From contig JAVHNS010000002.1 in the NCBI GenBank assembly GCA_036872755.1, positions 3,534,001 to 3,598,000 on the forward strand: a stretch of 64,000 bases of DNA. Reading direction: 5' to 3'. A program made the translations under genes and the position numbers. Shown piece by piece: positions 33,724 to 44,741 of the stretch (its first letter is position 1; every line of letters starts with the position of its first letter). Source of the DNA: Orbilia blumenaviensis (taxonomy: Eukaryota; Ascomycota; Orbiliomycetes; Orbiliales; Orbiliaceae). Below the pieces are notes generated by a model. It did no database searches and was not told the DNA's origin. It saw only the letters and a list, made by a program, of their open reading frames with translations.

Positions 33724-34904
33724 TCAAGCCTGTAATTGGGAAATAGGACCAAATCCTCGGCCTAGAGCCCCTTCTCTCAGAAGTGAACCTTTCATCCATT
33801 CCCGAGCCGTTCCTTGACTCGGCCCCTCCAAATAATACGGCTCTTTTTCCCCAGGAACCAACATCCGGTTGTTCGGCTCCGGAAGCCCTAGCGGGCCAGC
33901 GTCGGCATTCCCTGTTCGTTCCTCCTTGCTCAGGTATTGCCAAGACATAGTAAACCGCGGGGCCAGGTTCCATTCATAATACGGTGCTGAGAGCTTCACC
34001 CAGGTCGGGATTTGGTTCAGGGCGTTCTGGTAGTCCCTAATACTATTCCCGGGCTCAATCCGAGGCTGTCGCATTTCAAGTTGGCAACGGCAAGCTACGG
34101 GAAATTGTGACCAATATTAATATCAAGCCTTCGTGGTTTCGCGCGGGCACTCTCATAACCACACAAAAGTCCAGTTTTTTTTTTTTTTTTTTTTTTTTTT
34201 TTGGGGGGGGGGGGCTGAGTGCAACACAGGTCTAAGTAGGTAGATACTTAGTTACAAGACTGATAGCAGGTAGGTAGCCATATGCATAGCTAAACACTAA
34301 ACTGTAACTGTAAGGCTTTTGACCATCGATCAGGGGCCCAAGCCGAGGGGGGCACATATAGGACCCGATGCTTACCATACCATACTTGGCACCTCTGGAT
34401 ACGGTACCATGCTTTACAAGCAACCGCCTCCCGTCCGGTTGGATGGGGTAGGGGATTTCGTACCATCTCCCCCTCTGAAGTACACAGGCAGTGCCTACAG
34501 CCGTTGTGGACGTCACGCACTCTCTGTACGGGTTCCCGCATGTGAGGACTCGACAAATCCGGACGCCTCAGACTAGCTATTATTGGATACAGATTGGGGT
34601 CCGAAGGCATCCTAACGACGTCGCCCGGCGGTGCGCAGACTACCGACCAATTGAAGAATATGTTGCTACCGACGGCTCTCTTGCTTATATTGTCCGTCTT
34701 ATTAAAAAGTGCGAGGAGCTCCGGATCCGTATCCCGACCCCCGATAACGCGCTTTGATATGGAGCGTGTATGTATAACAGCAGGGGGGCGTGGATCGAGG
34801 GTTGGTGAATCTGAGAAGTCGTCTGGTGGGGTTTCCTCGTCGAGAGGTGCTGCCAACGTCTGCACAAGAAAAAGTGAGAAGAGGGCGGCAATAATAGAAC
34901 GCAT
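33724..34904 (-). CDS. Secreted protein with paired Kex2-type sites, unknown function
   Basis: Two exons: 34376-34904 and 33724-34094, giving 299 residues; donor GTAAGC, acceptor CGTAG, split codon G|CT. The start at 34904 begins a clear signal peptide (MRSIIAALFSLFLVQTLAAP); an in-frame ATG at 35021 would hide it and is rejected. Residues ~20-50 are acidic and Pro-rich. Two dibasic sites in similar settings follow: RSISKR (ending at 52) and NISKR (ending at 76). They bracket a 24-residue segment (VIGGRDTDPELLALFNKTD...), as expected for Kex2 processing. A Cys-bearing region comes next (NGCRHCLCTSEGEM; across the splice VWYACRCQLEM), then a C-terminus containing NSIRDYQNALNQIP. No enzymatic motif. 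The 281-bp intron holds a T28G12 homopolymer block. Real gene likely; the intron is unusually long. Confidence 0.68.
34175..34214. repeat. T28-G12 homopolymer block inside an intron
   Basis: 28 T followed directly by 12 G (on the gene's strand, C12 then A28). Lies in the intron of the secreted-protein gene. The block at 44541-44592 has the same structure: C24 then A28. Confidence 0.9.
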
Positions 34905-35025
34905 TGTATTTTGAACTGTATACTTGTATCCTTGCTTCCCTCTTCTGGGAAGACGAAATAGAGAGTTGGTAGAACAAATATTGATGCCAAATATAAATAC
35001 ACCGCAGGAAGGTGGGTCCATGAGA

Positions 35026-35053
35026 GGAGGGGGGAGGGGGGGAGGGGGGGGTC
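35026..35053 (+). other. G-rich tract with G-quadruplex potential
   Basis: Runs of G6, G7 and G8 separated by single A residues, with a GG pair in front, on the plus strand ~120-150 bp upstream of the secreted gene's ATG (gene on minus). Confidence 0.7.
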
Positions 35054-35571
35054 CAGAGGAAGGTTACTTGATATATATTATAATAAAAACTCTTAAAGAA
35101 TCCAAATAGTAGCGCATCCACCTATAAGCGTGCTATAATACTGCTGTATCTCATGTGGACATGCGAATATGTGGTACCTCATCGTCTTATTGGTGGCGAG
35201 AGACTTGAGGAGAATGGTGTCGGATTTTACTATTAACAATCGTTGCATTTTCCATAAAATTATACAACAACTGCGCGGTATTGCACGCAACGTCTTTCTC
35301 TCGGCCCTGTGCCTGGCACAGACGTACATTGACCTTGCATACGGACAGCACACTGTACTGTTGGTGTGAAATCCGTAGCATTGCATATGGATGCATATAA
35401 ATAATAGATAATGTACCTACGCAATCGCCAATACCGATATATCGGTGTACCAAGCATAAAACGGCTCTATGTTCCTGTCAGATTCTCATAACTCTGGACT
35501 CCGAAATACTTTAGTTCAGGCCCTTTTGTTCGGATGTTCTGAAGATATATATATATATATCAACAACGGCA

Positions 35572-35605
35572 TTGCCAACGTGAAGCGTCGTATACTACGA
35601 GACTA
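35572..35605 (+). repeat. Dispersed repeat, copy 3
   Basis: Reads TTGCCAACGTGAAGCGTCGT then ATACTACGAGACTA; differs from copy 2 by a two-base GT insertion after AAC and a T/C change near the end. Confidence 0.75.
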
Positions 35606-37706
35606 GCCAACATGCATGTTTCACGAACCAGAAAGAAATTATAAAGTGTTGCTGCCGAAATACTACAACAAAGATCCCATAACCTTTGAAAAATTGAAGA
35701 AAAGTATAAACATAGAGGGTAATGGTTGAGATACTAGATTCTCACTGTTTTGAAGATTCTAAATTCGATCAATACATATAAAGCACAAAGCTTAAAGACT
35801 CTTGAATTTGACAGGTTTAAGCCTCCGTGTATACGTAATACTGTGGAACTATTCCAGTTCATTATGTAGGCCTACGAGGGTTAACTCATGGAGGCAGGCA
35901 GTTAACTCCATACTAACCTAATATCAGGCGGGTAGTACCTGAACTTCGCAACATCAATAACCGCCGTCAATGCTTTCCAACCCGCCACGCATGGTGAAAG
36001 TCAGCACTACAGAATCCAGCCATGCAAGCCAACGTAGTATGAATGACAGCAGTGCAGTTTCAGCTAACGGAACCCCTCGAGCTGGTGGCCTTCTGGCACT
36101 TTGATGCAATCTTTAATTCAGTCCCATTTTTTTTTATCGTATAATAGATTTAACTGACATAAAATAGAACCTATACTTTCTGCAGATTCGATTCAAGGGT
36201 CCAAAGATTGCTCAAGGTTCCGTGGGTTGGATTGCTGATGATGACCTAACCACATATGTGCCTGCCTGTGGGCGAAGCAACCAGGCGGCTGCTTGCTGCG
36301 GTACAAGAATTGTTTCATATGATCACGGGCAGCTGCAGTTTTTTTTTTTTAACCGCAGCCCCAACATACAAAGTGAATCGATTCAGGAATGTTGTGTAAC
36401 AGCCCAACCAACCAGACCCCGACACTCCTGGAGGGTTTCAAACTGAGTGTGGCTGGCTGGCTAGCACCGTTGATTAATTAATATTGATATTAACTCCGAC
36501 CGGAAAGTCTCCTATTCCGAGTCTCCTGCCCTGCGCTCAGCCGCTTGGGCTCCTCAGATTGGGAGAAAACTGAAAGACGTGAAGGTTTCTGAGATCAAGT
36601 ACTGGTACTGTTCGGCCGGGATCCTCTAAAATGTAAAAAGTGTTTTGCATACCCGGCTTTGCATCACACAAACCAGAGAATATATCTATATCTATATCTG
36701 GTCTCCCGGGTCTCAGCGCGATACCGGTGTACATGCACCGGCAGCCAGCAGGTCGTTTCCACTTGACTCGACTCACGCTCGATATATTTTTGAGACAGAC
36801 GTCAATGTGCGGCGGTAGTCTCGATCGACATCCCAGATGCCAGTCGGCTACGAGTGTTCATATACACGCATACACTCACAAGGCTGGAAATTCAGAGCGC
36901 AGGACAGGGGTCTACGCGCGCGATGGCTAGCCCGTATACATACATAAATATTGGAACTCAAGACAAAAAACATTAAATGTTTACAGATTACTCGAGTACC
37001 TACGCGTAACTGGTCGGGTTCTCTAGTCAAAAATCCATTCAGACCACTGGCAAACGCATACGTACAATAGCACTTACGTTCGCCCCTTCTGGGCTTAAGC
37101 CTGTTTGGTGGTGGAACCAGCAACCAACAAGTCTTCAAGTTTACAGCCTCACGGGAAGGCTTCAAAGGGCCCCATCAGGTACCTTAATCCTCATCATCAG
37201 GGCGGAAGGCAATCCGAAGCAAACCAACCAAATGTCAAAAAATATCTGGAAGTTCACATATACATACATACATGTAGCACGAAGGAAGAAAACTAACTGA
37301 GGGCATGCGGCTTGTAGCCACCGGTTATGGGTTGATACCCGTCGGGTAGACTATGTAGTTTTCAGGTTCAATATCGTTTTCCGGAAGGGACTTGCTAGTA
37401 TCGACTCACACGGAGCGTTTGCTTGGTTCTAAGCCCATGGTCCCGTCTTTGTTAGAGGTTTTGGAGTTCATGATTACTTCGTTCTCCGATACGACACAAT
37501 CTGTCCCTTTTGAACCACTTATTTAAAGGCCAATGCAATGCATGGTAGCCCTGTCGATTGAATTTGGAAGCTTAACCTTCAAGCTACTACACTTTCAAGA
37601 AAATCAAATTAAAAGTTGACTTAGTCTGGTTTTTTATCCATAACCCTACGTAGTTGGCAATACGGTCTCGCGACATCGGTCTGCGTACACATTCAAGACT
37701 CGTCTG

Positions 37707-37716
37707 TATAAAAAAA
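37707..37716 (+). promoter_or_regulatory. TATA-like element before the small membrane protein gene
   Basis: TATAAAAAAA lies ~45 bp before ATG 37752, which would give a very short leader. Motif only. Confidence 0.35.
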
Positions 37717-37751
37717 CAAGGTCCACATATTCGATACAGTCGCTTTCAAAA

Positions 37752-38170
37752 ATGCAACAAGACGTACTTAATTTCTCGATCCTCACTTGTGGTATTGGGA
37801 TAGCTGCATGGATTTGGGTGAAACTTTTCATTAGGAAGGGTGTACAATCAGAACAAGAATCAGGTAACTACGGCCTCTCTCTCTCTCTTTCTTCGTGCTA
37901 GCTACTTCTATTCAACATGCCTACTATACTCATCGAGGTATGCGAAGAAACATTTTCATAATCGCCATTGTACTAACGTGGATATTTATGGTATTCGCAG
38001 GAAATGACAACCAAACAGTCAACCAGGATGTTCATTCAACTATTTCCTACCACTCAGTTATCTTAGATACCGAATCTCTTGACGGCGAATCTCGAGCCAC
38101 TGGTGTGGATCTCCCTCACGGTAATCTGTGGCGCAGACGGCCTTGGCATCAGACGGAAACGGATTTCTAA
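37752..38170 (+). CDS. Putative 93-residue single-pass membrane protein
   Basis: Two exons: 37752-37863 and 38001-38170 (donor GTAACT, CTAAC branch at 37973, acceptor CGCAG, split codon G|GA). The product starts MQQDVLNFSILTCGIGIAAW. Residues ~8-26 are hydrophobic and end in a basic patch (WVKLFIRKG), the pattern of a single membrane anchor with a cytosolic C-terminus. The remainder is polar and Asn/Asp/Ser-rich, ending in a basic-aromatic patch (LWRRRPWHQTETDF). I do not recognise a family. Support comes from the consistent splice frame, a good branch point and a TATA-like element, but the protein is short and isolated in a gene-poor region. Confidence 0.42.
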
Positions 38171-39304
38171 ACGTCGCTACAGCGAAAAACCCTGGCTATA
38201 TTCCTCGGACTGCTAGTTGATACAAGTCCGCGAGCAGGGGCTGGGAGGAAGGCCACAAGTACTTTTGGCGATGCGGGTCGGGTATTCGAATGCACGAAAC
38301 GCATCGTTTCTACGGGACACAAAGGCGTTATTTGATATTTTAGGGATTTTATTTGTGAGGGTATTGGACTTCGTAATGGTACGGGTGTATTGGTCATCTA
38401 TATATATGTGTGTGTGTGTTTGTAATTTATCCATCATTATTACCTAGATATATGTCTGCAGAGCACTTTTGTTACTTGAAGTTTTAAAATTTTGGATCAG
38501 GCCGGGTCTTCAAGTTTAAGCAGGTTGAACCATTTTCTAAATATATATTATAAGCTTTCACACCGCCCGAAAATATAGATATATTTTCAATTGCGATGGC
38601 AATCTTAATAGCCGTAAGCAAGTTGCGAGGCCACATCATGTTCAAGAACTTTCAGGGCCTGGTGAATAAAGGAGGGCGAATTCCGGAAAAAACACAAAGG
38701 GGGTTGTGTTGCATATGTTGCATGTTGTCTTCAACTCCAGATCGTTCGCCGCGCTACCTAGCTACCTAGGTATGTATGTACGCTGCAGTAGGGGAAATGC
38801 TGCAGTAGATAGGTAGGTAGGTACCTGTTAGAACTGGAGCCCAATCCTACAAATTGATGGACATGATGGTCAGTGCTACCGAAGCGCCGTGGGCTACAAG
38901 ACCGGTGATCAGTCAATGGTTAGGTAGGTACCTAGGTACTTATCGACGTCCAGGGTCTACGGCCATGGTGCTCTCTATCTATGTCTACCTGCCTATACAG
39001 AGCCGTATTCTGGGTGTAAAATGCCAAGAAATCGCATACATTTCGACTCCTGAAAGCGTCACATGACAGACTACGCGTTTGTCGTCTCTCGCTTGGGACT
39101 GTGTGTTCCAAAACAGGAATAGCGTCAGTTCTATCAGTCAACTCACCGAGCAAGTTCAAGAAAATAGGGCTAACAAATTGGACGTTGGGTAACAGGTAGA
39201 AAGAACCTACCACCAACACAACTGCCACCCCAAGAGAGAGGAAGTACATCACGAACCATCATCGACAACCATCCCATCATCACCACCGACAAACAGCCGA
39301 CGCC
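38171..39304. other. Spacer before the ribosomal protein gene
   Basis: Contains several CCTAGGTA-type palindromes (38755-38771, 38812-38825 and 38921-38942). The last ~200 bp is probably the uL2 promoter and leader. No gene seen. Confidence 0.65.
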
Positions 39305-40624
39305 ATGGGTAGAGTCATCAGATCTCAGAGGAAGGGTGCCGGTAGCATTTGTACGTTCTATCATCATCCGACATTCATTCCATCGACGGGAAGCGATTTT
39401 CAGAATGGAGTTTCGGTCGATGGAGGAGGAAAAGAATTAAAATTAAAACTGGTGGGATTGTAGCTAACGATCATGGGGTTTTATAGTCACCGCGCACACC
39501 AGATTGCGAAAAGTATGTATTCAATCAATCTCCGACAATTCCTGCGTTCAGACAAAAAGAGAGAATCGACATCTGTTCTGTTATGTTTTGTTCTACCGAC
39601 AATTGAGGATATATGGACATATATATCTTCACGAAAGGAAACCCGTGGGAGCGAGATGGAGAGTGGGATATATCAAATGGAATAACGGTGGCTGACTGGA
39701 ACCGATTTTTATCTTTGACGACAATATAGAACCCAGCCCAGTTCAGAACCCTCGACTACGCTGAGCGTCATGGATACATCCGGGGTATCGTTAAGGATAT
39801 AATCCACGACTCCGGCCGTGGTGCTCCTCTGGCCACCGTCGAATTCAGGGATCCATACCGATTCAAGACCCACAAGGAGACGTACGTTCTGAGCACTCTC
39901 TCCCAAAAGAAACCTACGGCAGTAGCTTTGGCTCGTCGAAGAAAAGTGAGAAGGGTGGAAAGATTCTGACTTTTTATTTTATTTTTTTAAAAAAATAGTT
40001 TCATTGCCAACGAAGGCATGTACTCTGGCCAATTCGTCTACGCCGGAAAGAAGGCCTCCCTCAACATCGGCAACGTCCTCCCACTCTCCTCCTGCCCAGA
40101 AGGTACCATCGTCACCAACGTTGAAGAGCGCGCCGGCGACCGCGGTACCCTCGGCCGTGCCTCCGGTACCTACATCACCATCATCGGCCACAACCCCGAT
40201 GAGGGCAAGACCCGTGTCAGACTTCCATCTGGTGCCAAGAAGGTCGTCCCATCCACCTCCCGTGGTATGGTCGGTCTCGTTGCCGGTGGTGGTCGTACCG
40301 ACAAGCCAATGCTCAAGGCTAGCAGAGCGATGTGGAAGGCTAAGACCAAGAGGAACAACTGGCCCAGAACTCGTGGTGTTGCCATGAATCCAGTCGACCA
40401 TCCTCACGGTGGTGGTAACCATCAGCATATCGGTAAGGCCTCGACCATCTCGAGGTTCGCAGCTCGTGGACAAAAGGCCGGTCTCATTGCCGCCAGAAGA
40501 ACAGGTAAATAAATCCCCCACAATTCTCTTTTACCATATTACCTAAAATGGAGGAACCCTTTGAAACTGACGGCTATTTAAAACAGGTCTGTTACGTGGT
40601 ACCCAGAAGGTCAAGGACGCATAA
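39305..40624 (+). CDS. RPL2: 60S ribosomal protein uL2 (L2/L8 family)
   Basis: Five exons: 39305-39350, 39487-39512, 39730-39881, 39999-40504 and 40587-40624, giving 255 residues against the usual ~254. uL2 is a core large-subunit protein that binds 25S rRNA near the peptidyl-transferase centre. The start [20 protein letters not shown] is diagnostic. Later landmarks are [37 protein letters not shown] and [20 protein letters not shown], the last holding the conserved His-rich loop near the catalytic centre; the C-terminus is [11 protein letters not shown]. Exon 2 is only 26 nt. Introns clustered at the 5' end and at the last few codons are common in fungal ribosomal protein genes. The coding sequence is richer in C-ending codons than its neighbours, as expected for high expression. 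Confidence 0.97.
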
Positions 40625-41384
40625 ACGTAATCAGGTTTCCCTTTTATTTGTTCTTCCCAGGTGTTATATTTTACTTTTGCCAGCTGTACCCTTTTTTTTC
40701 TCTCTGTCCCCAGACTACTACTACGTATATTTTCTTTTTCCTCTTTACACCCACACCCTCTACCTCTACCTCGACCTCTCTATTAACGTCCTCACACGCA
40801 TAATCTCATCTTGCCTCCTCCTCCTCCTACCCTTTCCTTCTACTCAATCCTCCCAATTGTGTCATATACCACATTTCTTCAGAAAAACCCTTTGTTTTCC
40901 TTTGCAGGCTTCGGGGAATTCCGTACGGGTCATAGTGCGGGAGGGAGATTATGATCATGTTCCTGTCCTTCACATTAGAGGCAGACACACACACTCTCAC
41001 ATACACTCTCACAAACGTTCTATATACTATACTACCTTTAACGAACGATCATATCAATGGAAGGCGTTAGATTTGCCAGGATTCACACCACCAAAAAAAA
41101 GTATTATTTCATCGATAGTGTTGGGTTTAACTGCCATCTATGTATATGTCTGCGTGGCCTTTGTGAATTGTATCATAATAGTGGGTATCTTAAAACATCT
41201 GCCCCAAAATTTCGTAAAACAGGAGGATCAAGAAGAAGAACGAAAGAAAGACAGAAAGAAAGAAAGAAAAAACGTAGCTTCATAAATATCATTCCATCAT
41301 CTTATCTGCCCGTCAAAGGTGCACACGCATGCTGTTCCAAAGAAATCAACAACAAGAAGAAAAATGAAATGAAATGTGTGAGAA
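40625..41384. other. Convergent 3' region of RPL2 and the zinc-finger gene
   Basis: Pyrimidine-rich at first, then A/G-rich (AAAGAAAG repeats near 41243-41270). A long plus-strand frame across 40548-41285 is low in complexity and shows no family. No gene called. Confidence 0.65.
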
Positions 41385-42647
41385 TCATTTCTTCGAAAAC
41401 CCGCCGCCACCACCTCTTCTCCCAAACCGTACTACGCTAGGCGGCACGAACCTAATAGCACCCATTTTGGATATTATATCCGTCATATCCGTGTCTTCGT
41501 CCGCTTTTGCAGCCATTTCCTTCTCCTTGTTCCTCTTCTTCTTTTCTTTATCCTCTTCTTCTCCTTTTTCTTCTTCGGCCCTCGCCTCCTTCACCGTCGC
41601 GATTGAAGGTTCAGACGTAGATCTTGTATGTTTCTTCGTAGCCCTTCCTAGTGTAGTGGTGGTGGTAGTGGTGGTATTGCCCTCCTCACCGCCATCGTCA
41701 ATATCCATCCTATTCCCACCATCCTCTTCTTCCTCCTCCTCCATCTTTTCCCCTCCACCATTAGATACCTTCCCAGCTTTGACCTTATTCTCTGCATTCG
41801 CCGTGGTTGTATTCGTAGCTGCAGTATTAATACCATTCGTCGAAGCCTCACTAGCCCTCCTAACCCTCGTCCTGCTTTTCCGCGGCGGAGATGTGGTTAA
41901 TAGTGTAGTTGCGCGGTCAATGCCGGTGTCTACTATCGAGAAGTTGAAGTTCTAATTTTTTTTTATTTTTATATTAAGTATATGTAAGGACATCATAGAG
42001 CATATATATATATATTTGTATATATTTGGGGGTTATATTGAGAATTAAGGAGTTATATAGGTACATACCTTGTGATAATAGTGTTTATCGACCAAATGAG
42101 CCCTTCGCTTCCCGAACGACCTGCAGACTTTATCACAGTCTTCAACGAAGCAAGCGTACTATAAACCCCCTCCCCAGAAATAGCTCCAATATCAATTGTA
42201 TTAGCGATAATCAATCCCCCAAAAATTTAATAGGGGAAAAAAGAAGAAGAAAAGAAAACGAAAAAAAAAGAAAGAAAAGAAACATACAATCTTCTCCCCC
42301 TTCTCCCGCTTCACAACAGCAAACATATCATGATTCTCCCTAATATGACATTCCAAAATCCGTAACGTCGGGAAGTTTTTAAGACAGTCGTGACAGCGGT
42401 TTGTGTGGTATTTCGCATAGTGAGTTTCGAAGCTCTCGGTTGTGGCGTGGGTGCGATGCGGACAGGTTGGGAGGGTGCAGGTTATTTGGTTTGTGGTGGT
42501 GGTGGTGGAAGAAGAAAGGTGGGGTGTCATTGCTGTTGGTGGTAATGATGGAGAGACGGAGCGGGTGTATTTTGTAGGAGGGGAGTTGGAGGGTGGTGGT
42601 GATGGTGAGGAGGTGGGGGAGGGAGGGCGGTGAGGACGCTTTGACAT
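41385..42647 (-). CDS. C2H2 zinc-finger protein, ZNF511 type
   Basis: Three exons: 42288-42647, 42069-42158 and 41385-41951, all joined in phase 0, giving 338 residues. Three C2H2 fingers are visible: C57/C62-H76/H81, C85/C88-H101/H106 (CHDCLKNFPTLRILECHIRE), and C123/C128-H141/H146 (CFVEDCDKVCRSFGKRRAHL), the last encoded by the 90-bp middle exon. The spacing and the following NFNFSIVDTGID match the ZNF511 family, a little-studied eukaryotic protein suggested to act in the nucleus. The N-terminus is Pro/Ser-rich. The C-terminal half is a charged low-complexity region with Thr8, Glu/Asp and Lys/Glu runs, ending in a basic Gly-rich tail (RFGRRGGGGGFSKK). Molecular role unknown. Confidence 0.8.
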
Positions 42648-43241
42648 CCTTTCTTTTCTCTCTCTCTCTTATACCCGCTATAGCTATAGTTACCTAATAC
42701 TTAGCTTAAGTAAGGACTTAGCCTTTTCTATTCTATTTTAGAATTGATAAATATTCCTTGGATGAGGGTCCTCTTTTTTTTTTTTGATAGGTACTGAAAT
42801 GATATTCTGGGTGGAAGGGTTTTTGGAGCTAGCCAGCTCAGAGAGGTTGAAAATGTACGTACTTTATGTATGTGCGGGCGGGTTTTGGTGGAGTGCAGCT
42901 GGCTGGGCTTGCAGATGACAAGCTTAGGGACTGGTAGCTGCTGACAGGGTTCCCGGATACGGCCCCGAGAGGATGGTAGCTCTTGTTGGATTTTGTCTTG
43001 GTTGCTGCGTTGTCTTGTCGTTGAGAGTGGGTATAGTTACGGGCGGGTCTGGTTACAGAGGGCTGGCTGGGGTATAGTCTCGGCAGGGGGCCGGGTACGG
43101 GTTCCAGCTGTGTAACATGTAACGTTAACCAACTGCAGAATTCTAGAACTGGTGCGATTACGAGTCGACTAGGGGGGGTGGTTGGGGTGGTTGACGCGGT
43201 TGACGCGGTTGGTATGGCGCTGCCGATAATGATAATAGACA

Positions 43242-43274
43242 TACCTATACCTAGGTACCTAGGTAGGTACCTAG
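43242..43274. repeat. Clustered CCTAGGTA palindromes
   Basis: Reads ACCTATACCTAGGTACCTAG then GTAGGTACCTAG; a second cluster lies at 43357-43382. Related single copies are scattered in at least eight spacers of this window and in no coding exon I noticed. Confidence 0.8.
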
Positions 43275-44540
43275 TTCCCTGATAGTTGATTACCTACCTA
43301 CTGTGCCATAAAAATGCCCTAGGGGTTAATCTATTATCAGCTATAAAGGGATATATACCTACCTAGGTAGGTAGATAGGTAGTTTGAGATTGGGATCAGG
43401 GCAGTATTATCGTCGAAAAACACATCATATAAAACAACTACGGTATTCGAAATTTAACCCCCTAATTGTTCTAGCACAGCATAGACAGCAATAAATGTAC
43501 ATATCATGCGTATGCGCAAATGTCGTTAAGTTGGGGGGCTAGCGGTGTTTGTACATCTAAGCCCGGTTGGTCCCATAGATTAGACCTGTATACTACGGAC
43601 CTGCAAACTAGAGCGTCAGTATTGCAAGACTAAGCGTATTATTAAATCCACAGTTGAACTTCCAACTTTGAAAAATATCTCAAATTGCATCTTATATATA
43701 CGATAGCATGAAATCGAAGTGACGACAAATTCTGGCTAGGACACTAATACGCATTTAAGGGGGGGTAATAAAACCCAGTTTCGACAGATAATCATATAGA
43801 ACCGACTACTATCTTCTAGTATGGACGTAAGCGTAGCTCTCTATATAGAGGGGTCTGTTAGTGAAAGCGTATAGACCAGTTTCGGATTTTTGCTGCCAGT
43901 GCACTTTGCAATCCCGCTTATTGTATTTACACCTGGAGCATTCTGTGGTTCCGTTATTATGATTCATAATAAAGATATATAAAAGTCGAAAGGGGCTGGG
44001 GATTATCTCTCAACATGGAGGAGGATTCAGTTTCGGTACACGTGCACATGCGCATAAGCGTGGAGTCCGGAGTTGCTTTGTCGATGCCATATTTGGGGAC
44101 ATGTTCGAGGTGGGGGCTCTGCATTAAAGACTGAGGAGTTCGAAGAAAAACAAGGGTAGGCAAAGAGGACTAAGTTTTATAAAGAAAAGCAAGGATGAAT
44201 ATATAATCTGGAAATTTCTTTGGTTTTTGTGCTGTCTTACGATATGTACCGAACCTTACAAAAGAACTGGGGCCGAGTCCTGCCTTTTTTATTTATTCAT
44301 TGATGTCGGGGTGATATACCCATGTGTATAATACTCCGAGGCCAGTGTATATACTGCCTTCCGCTGTTAAGCATGTTCCCAAAAAACAAAACCCATTCCC
44401 AAATTTCCATAAAAGATGCGTATCAAAAAATAAAAAAATCAAGAACCCCCCTTTCCCATGTAATGATCGATAGATGGTAATACGAAAAAGAAAGAAACCA
44501 TGAGAGCTAAAAGAATGACTTAATTGTGACAATCTTGAAT

Positions 44541-44543
44541 CCC

Positions 44544-44574
<31 letters not shown>

Positions 44575-44592
44575 AAAAAAAAAAAAAAAAAA
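44541..44592. repeat. C24-A28 homopolymer block
   Basis: 24 C followed directly by 28 A, in the 3' spacer of the GTPase gene. Compare T28G12 at 34175-34214 (reverse complement C12A28). Confidence 0.9.
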
Positions 44593-44741
44593 GAAGAGTA
44601 GACCAAAAAATCACGCCCCATGACGATACTTTTTTATCCTAAAAGCTATCCCCAATATTCCAATCACTCCAAGCTTGCCGTAGTTAGTTAAGAACCAGAG
44701 GATTGGTATGCCAGTATTATGCCACACAACTGTCGCTGCCC

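Larger units (their letters stand above)
34905..37751. other. 2.8-kb spacer without recognised gene
   Basis: Contains a G-rich tract (35026-35053), a TATTTATATTT TATA-like element on the minus strand (~34990-35000), a copy of the dispersed repeat (35572-35605) and AT repeats. Short frames lack any family feature. Confidence 0.6.
42648..44741. other. 2.1-kb spacer with palindromic repeats and a C24A28 block
   Basis: Holds dense CCTAGGTA palindromes (43242-43274 and 43357-43382) and the homopolymer block at 44541-44592. The region next to 42648 is the promoter of the zinc-finger gene. No further gene. Confidence 0.65.

Noticed and set aside
34905..35021. 39-residue extension of the secreted protein at 33724-34904
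   Set aside because: It would bury the clear signal peptide that starts at 34904 and lies over the TATA-like region.
40548..41285. 245-codon plus-strand frame after RPL2
   Set aside because: Overlaps the last exon of RPL2 in another frame and continues as pyrimidine-rich low complexity; most likely 3' untranslated sequence.
42442..42633. Val/Gly/Glu-rich plus frame opposite the zinc-finger gene
   Set aside because: Antisense of the Pro/Ser/Thr-rich N-terminus of the zinc-finger protein.
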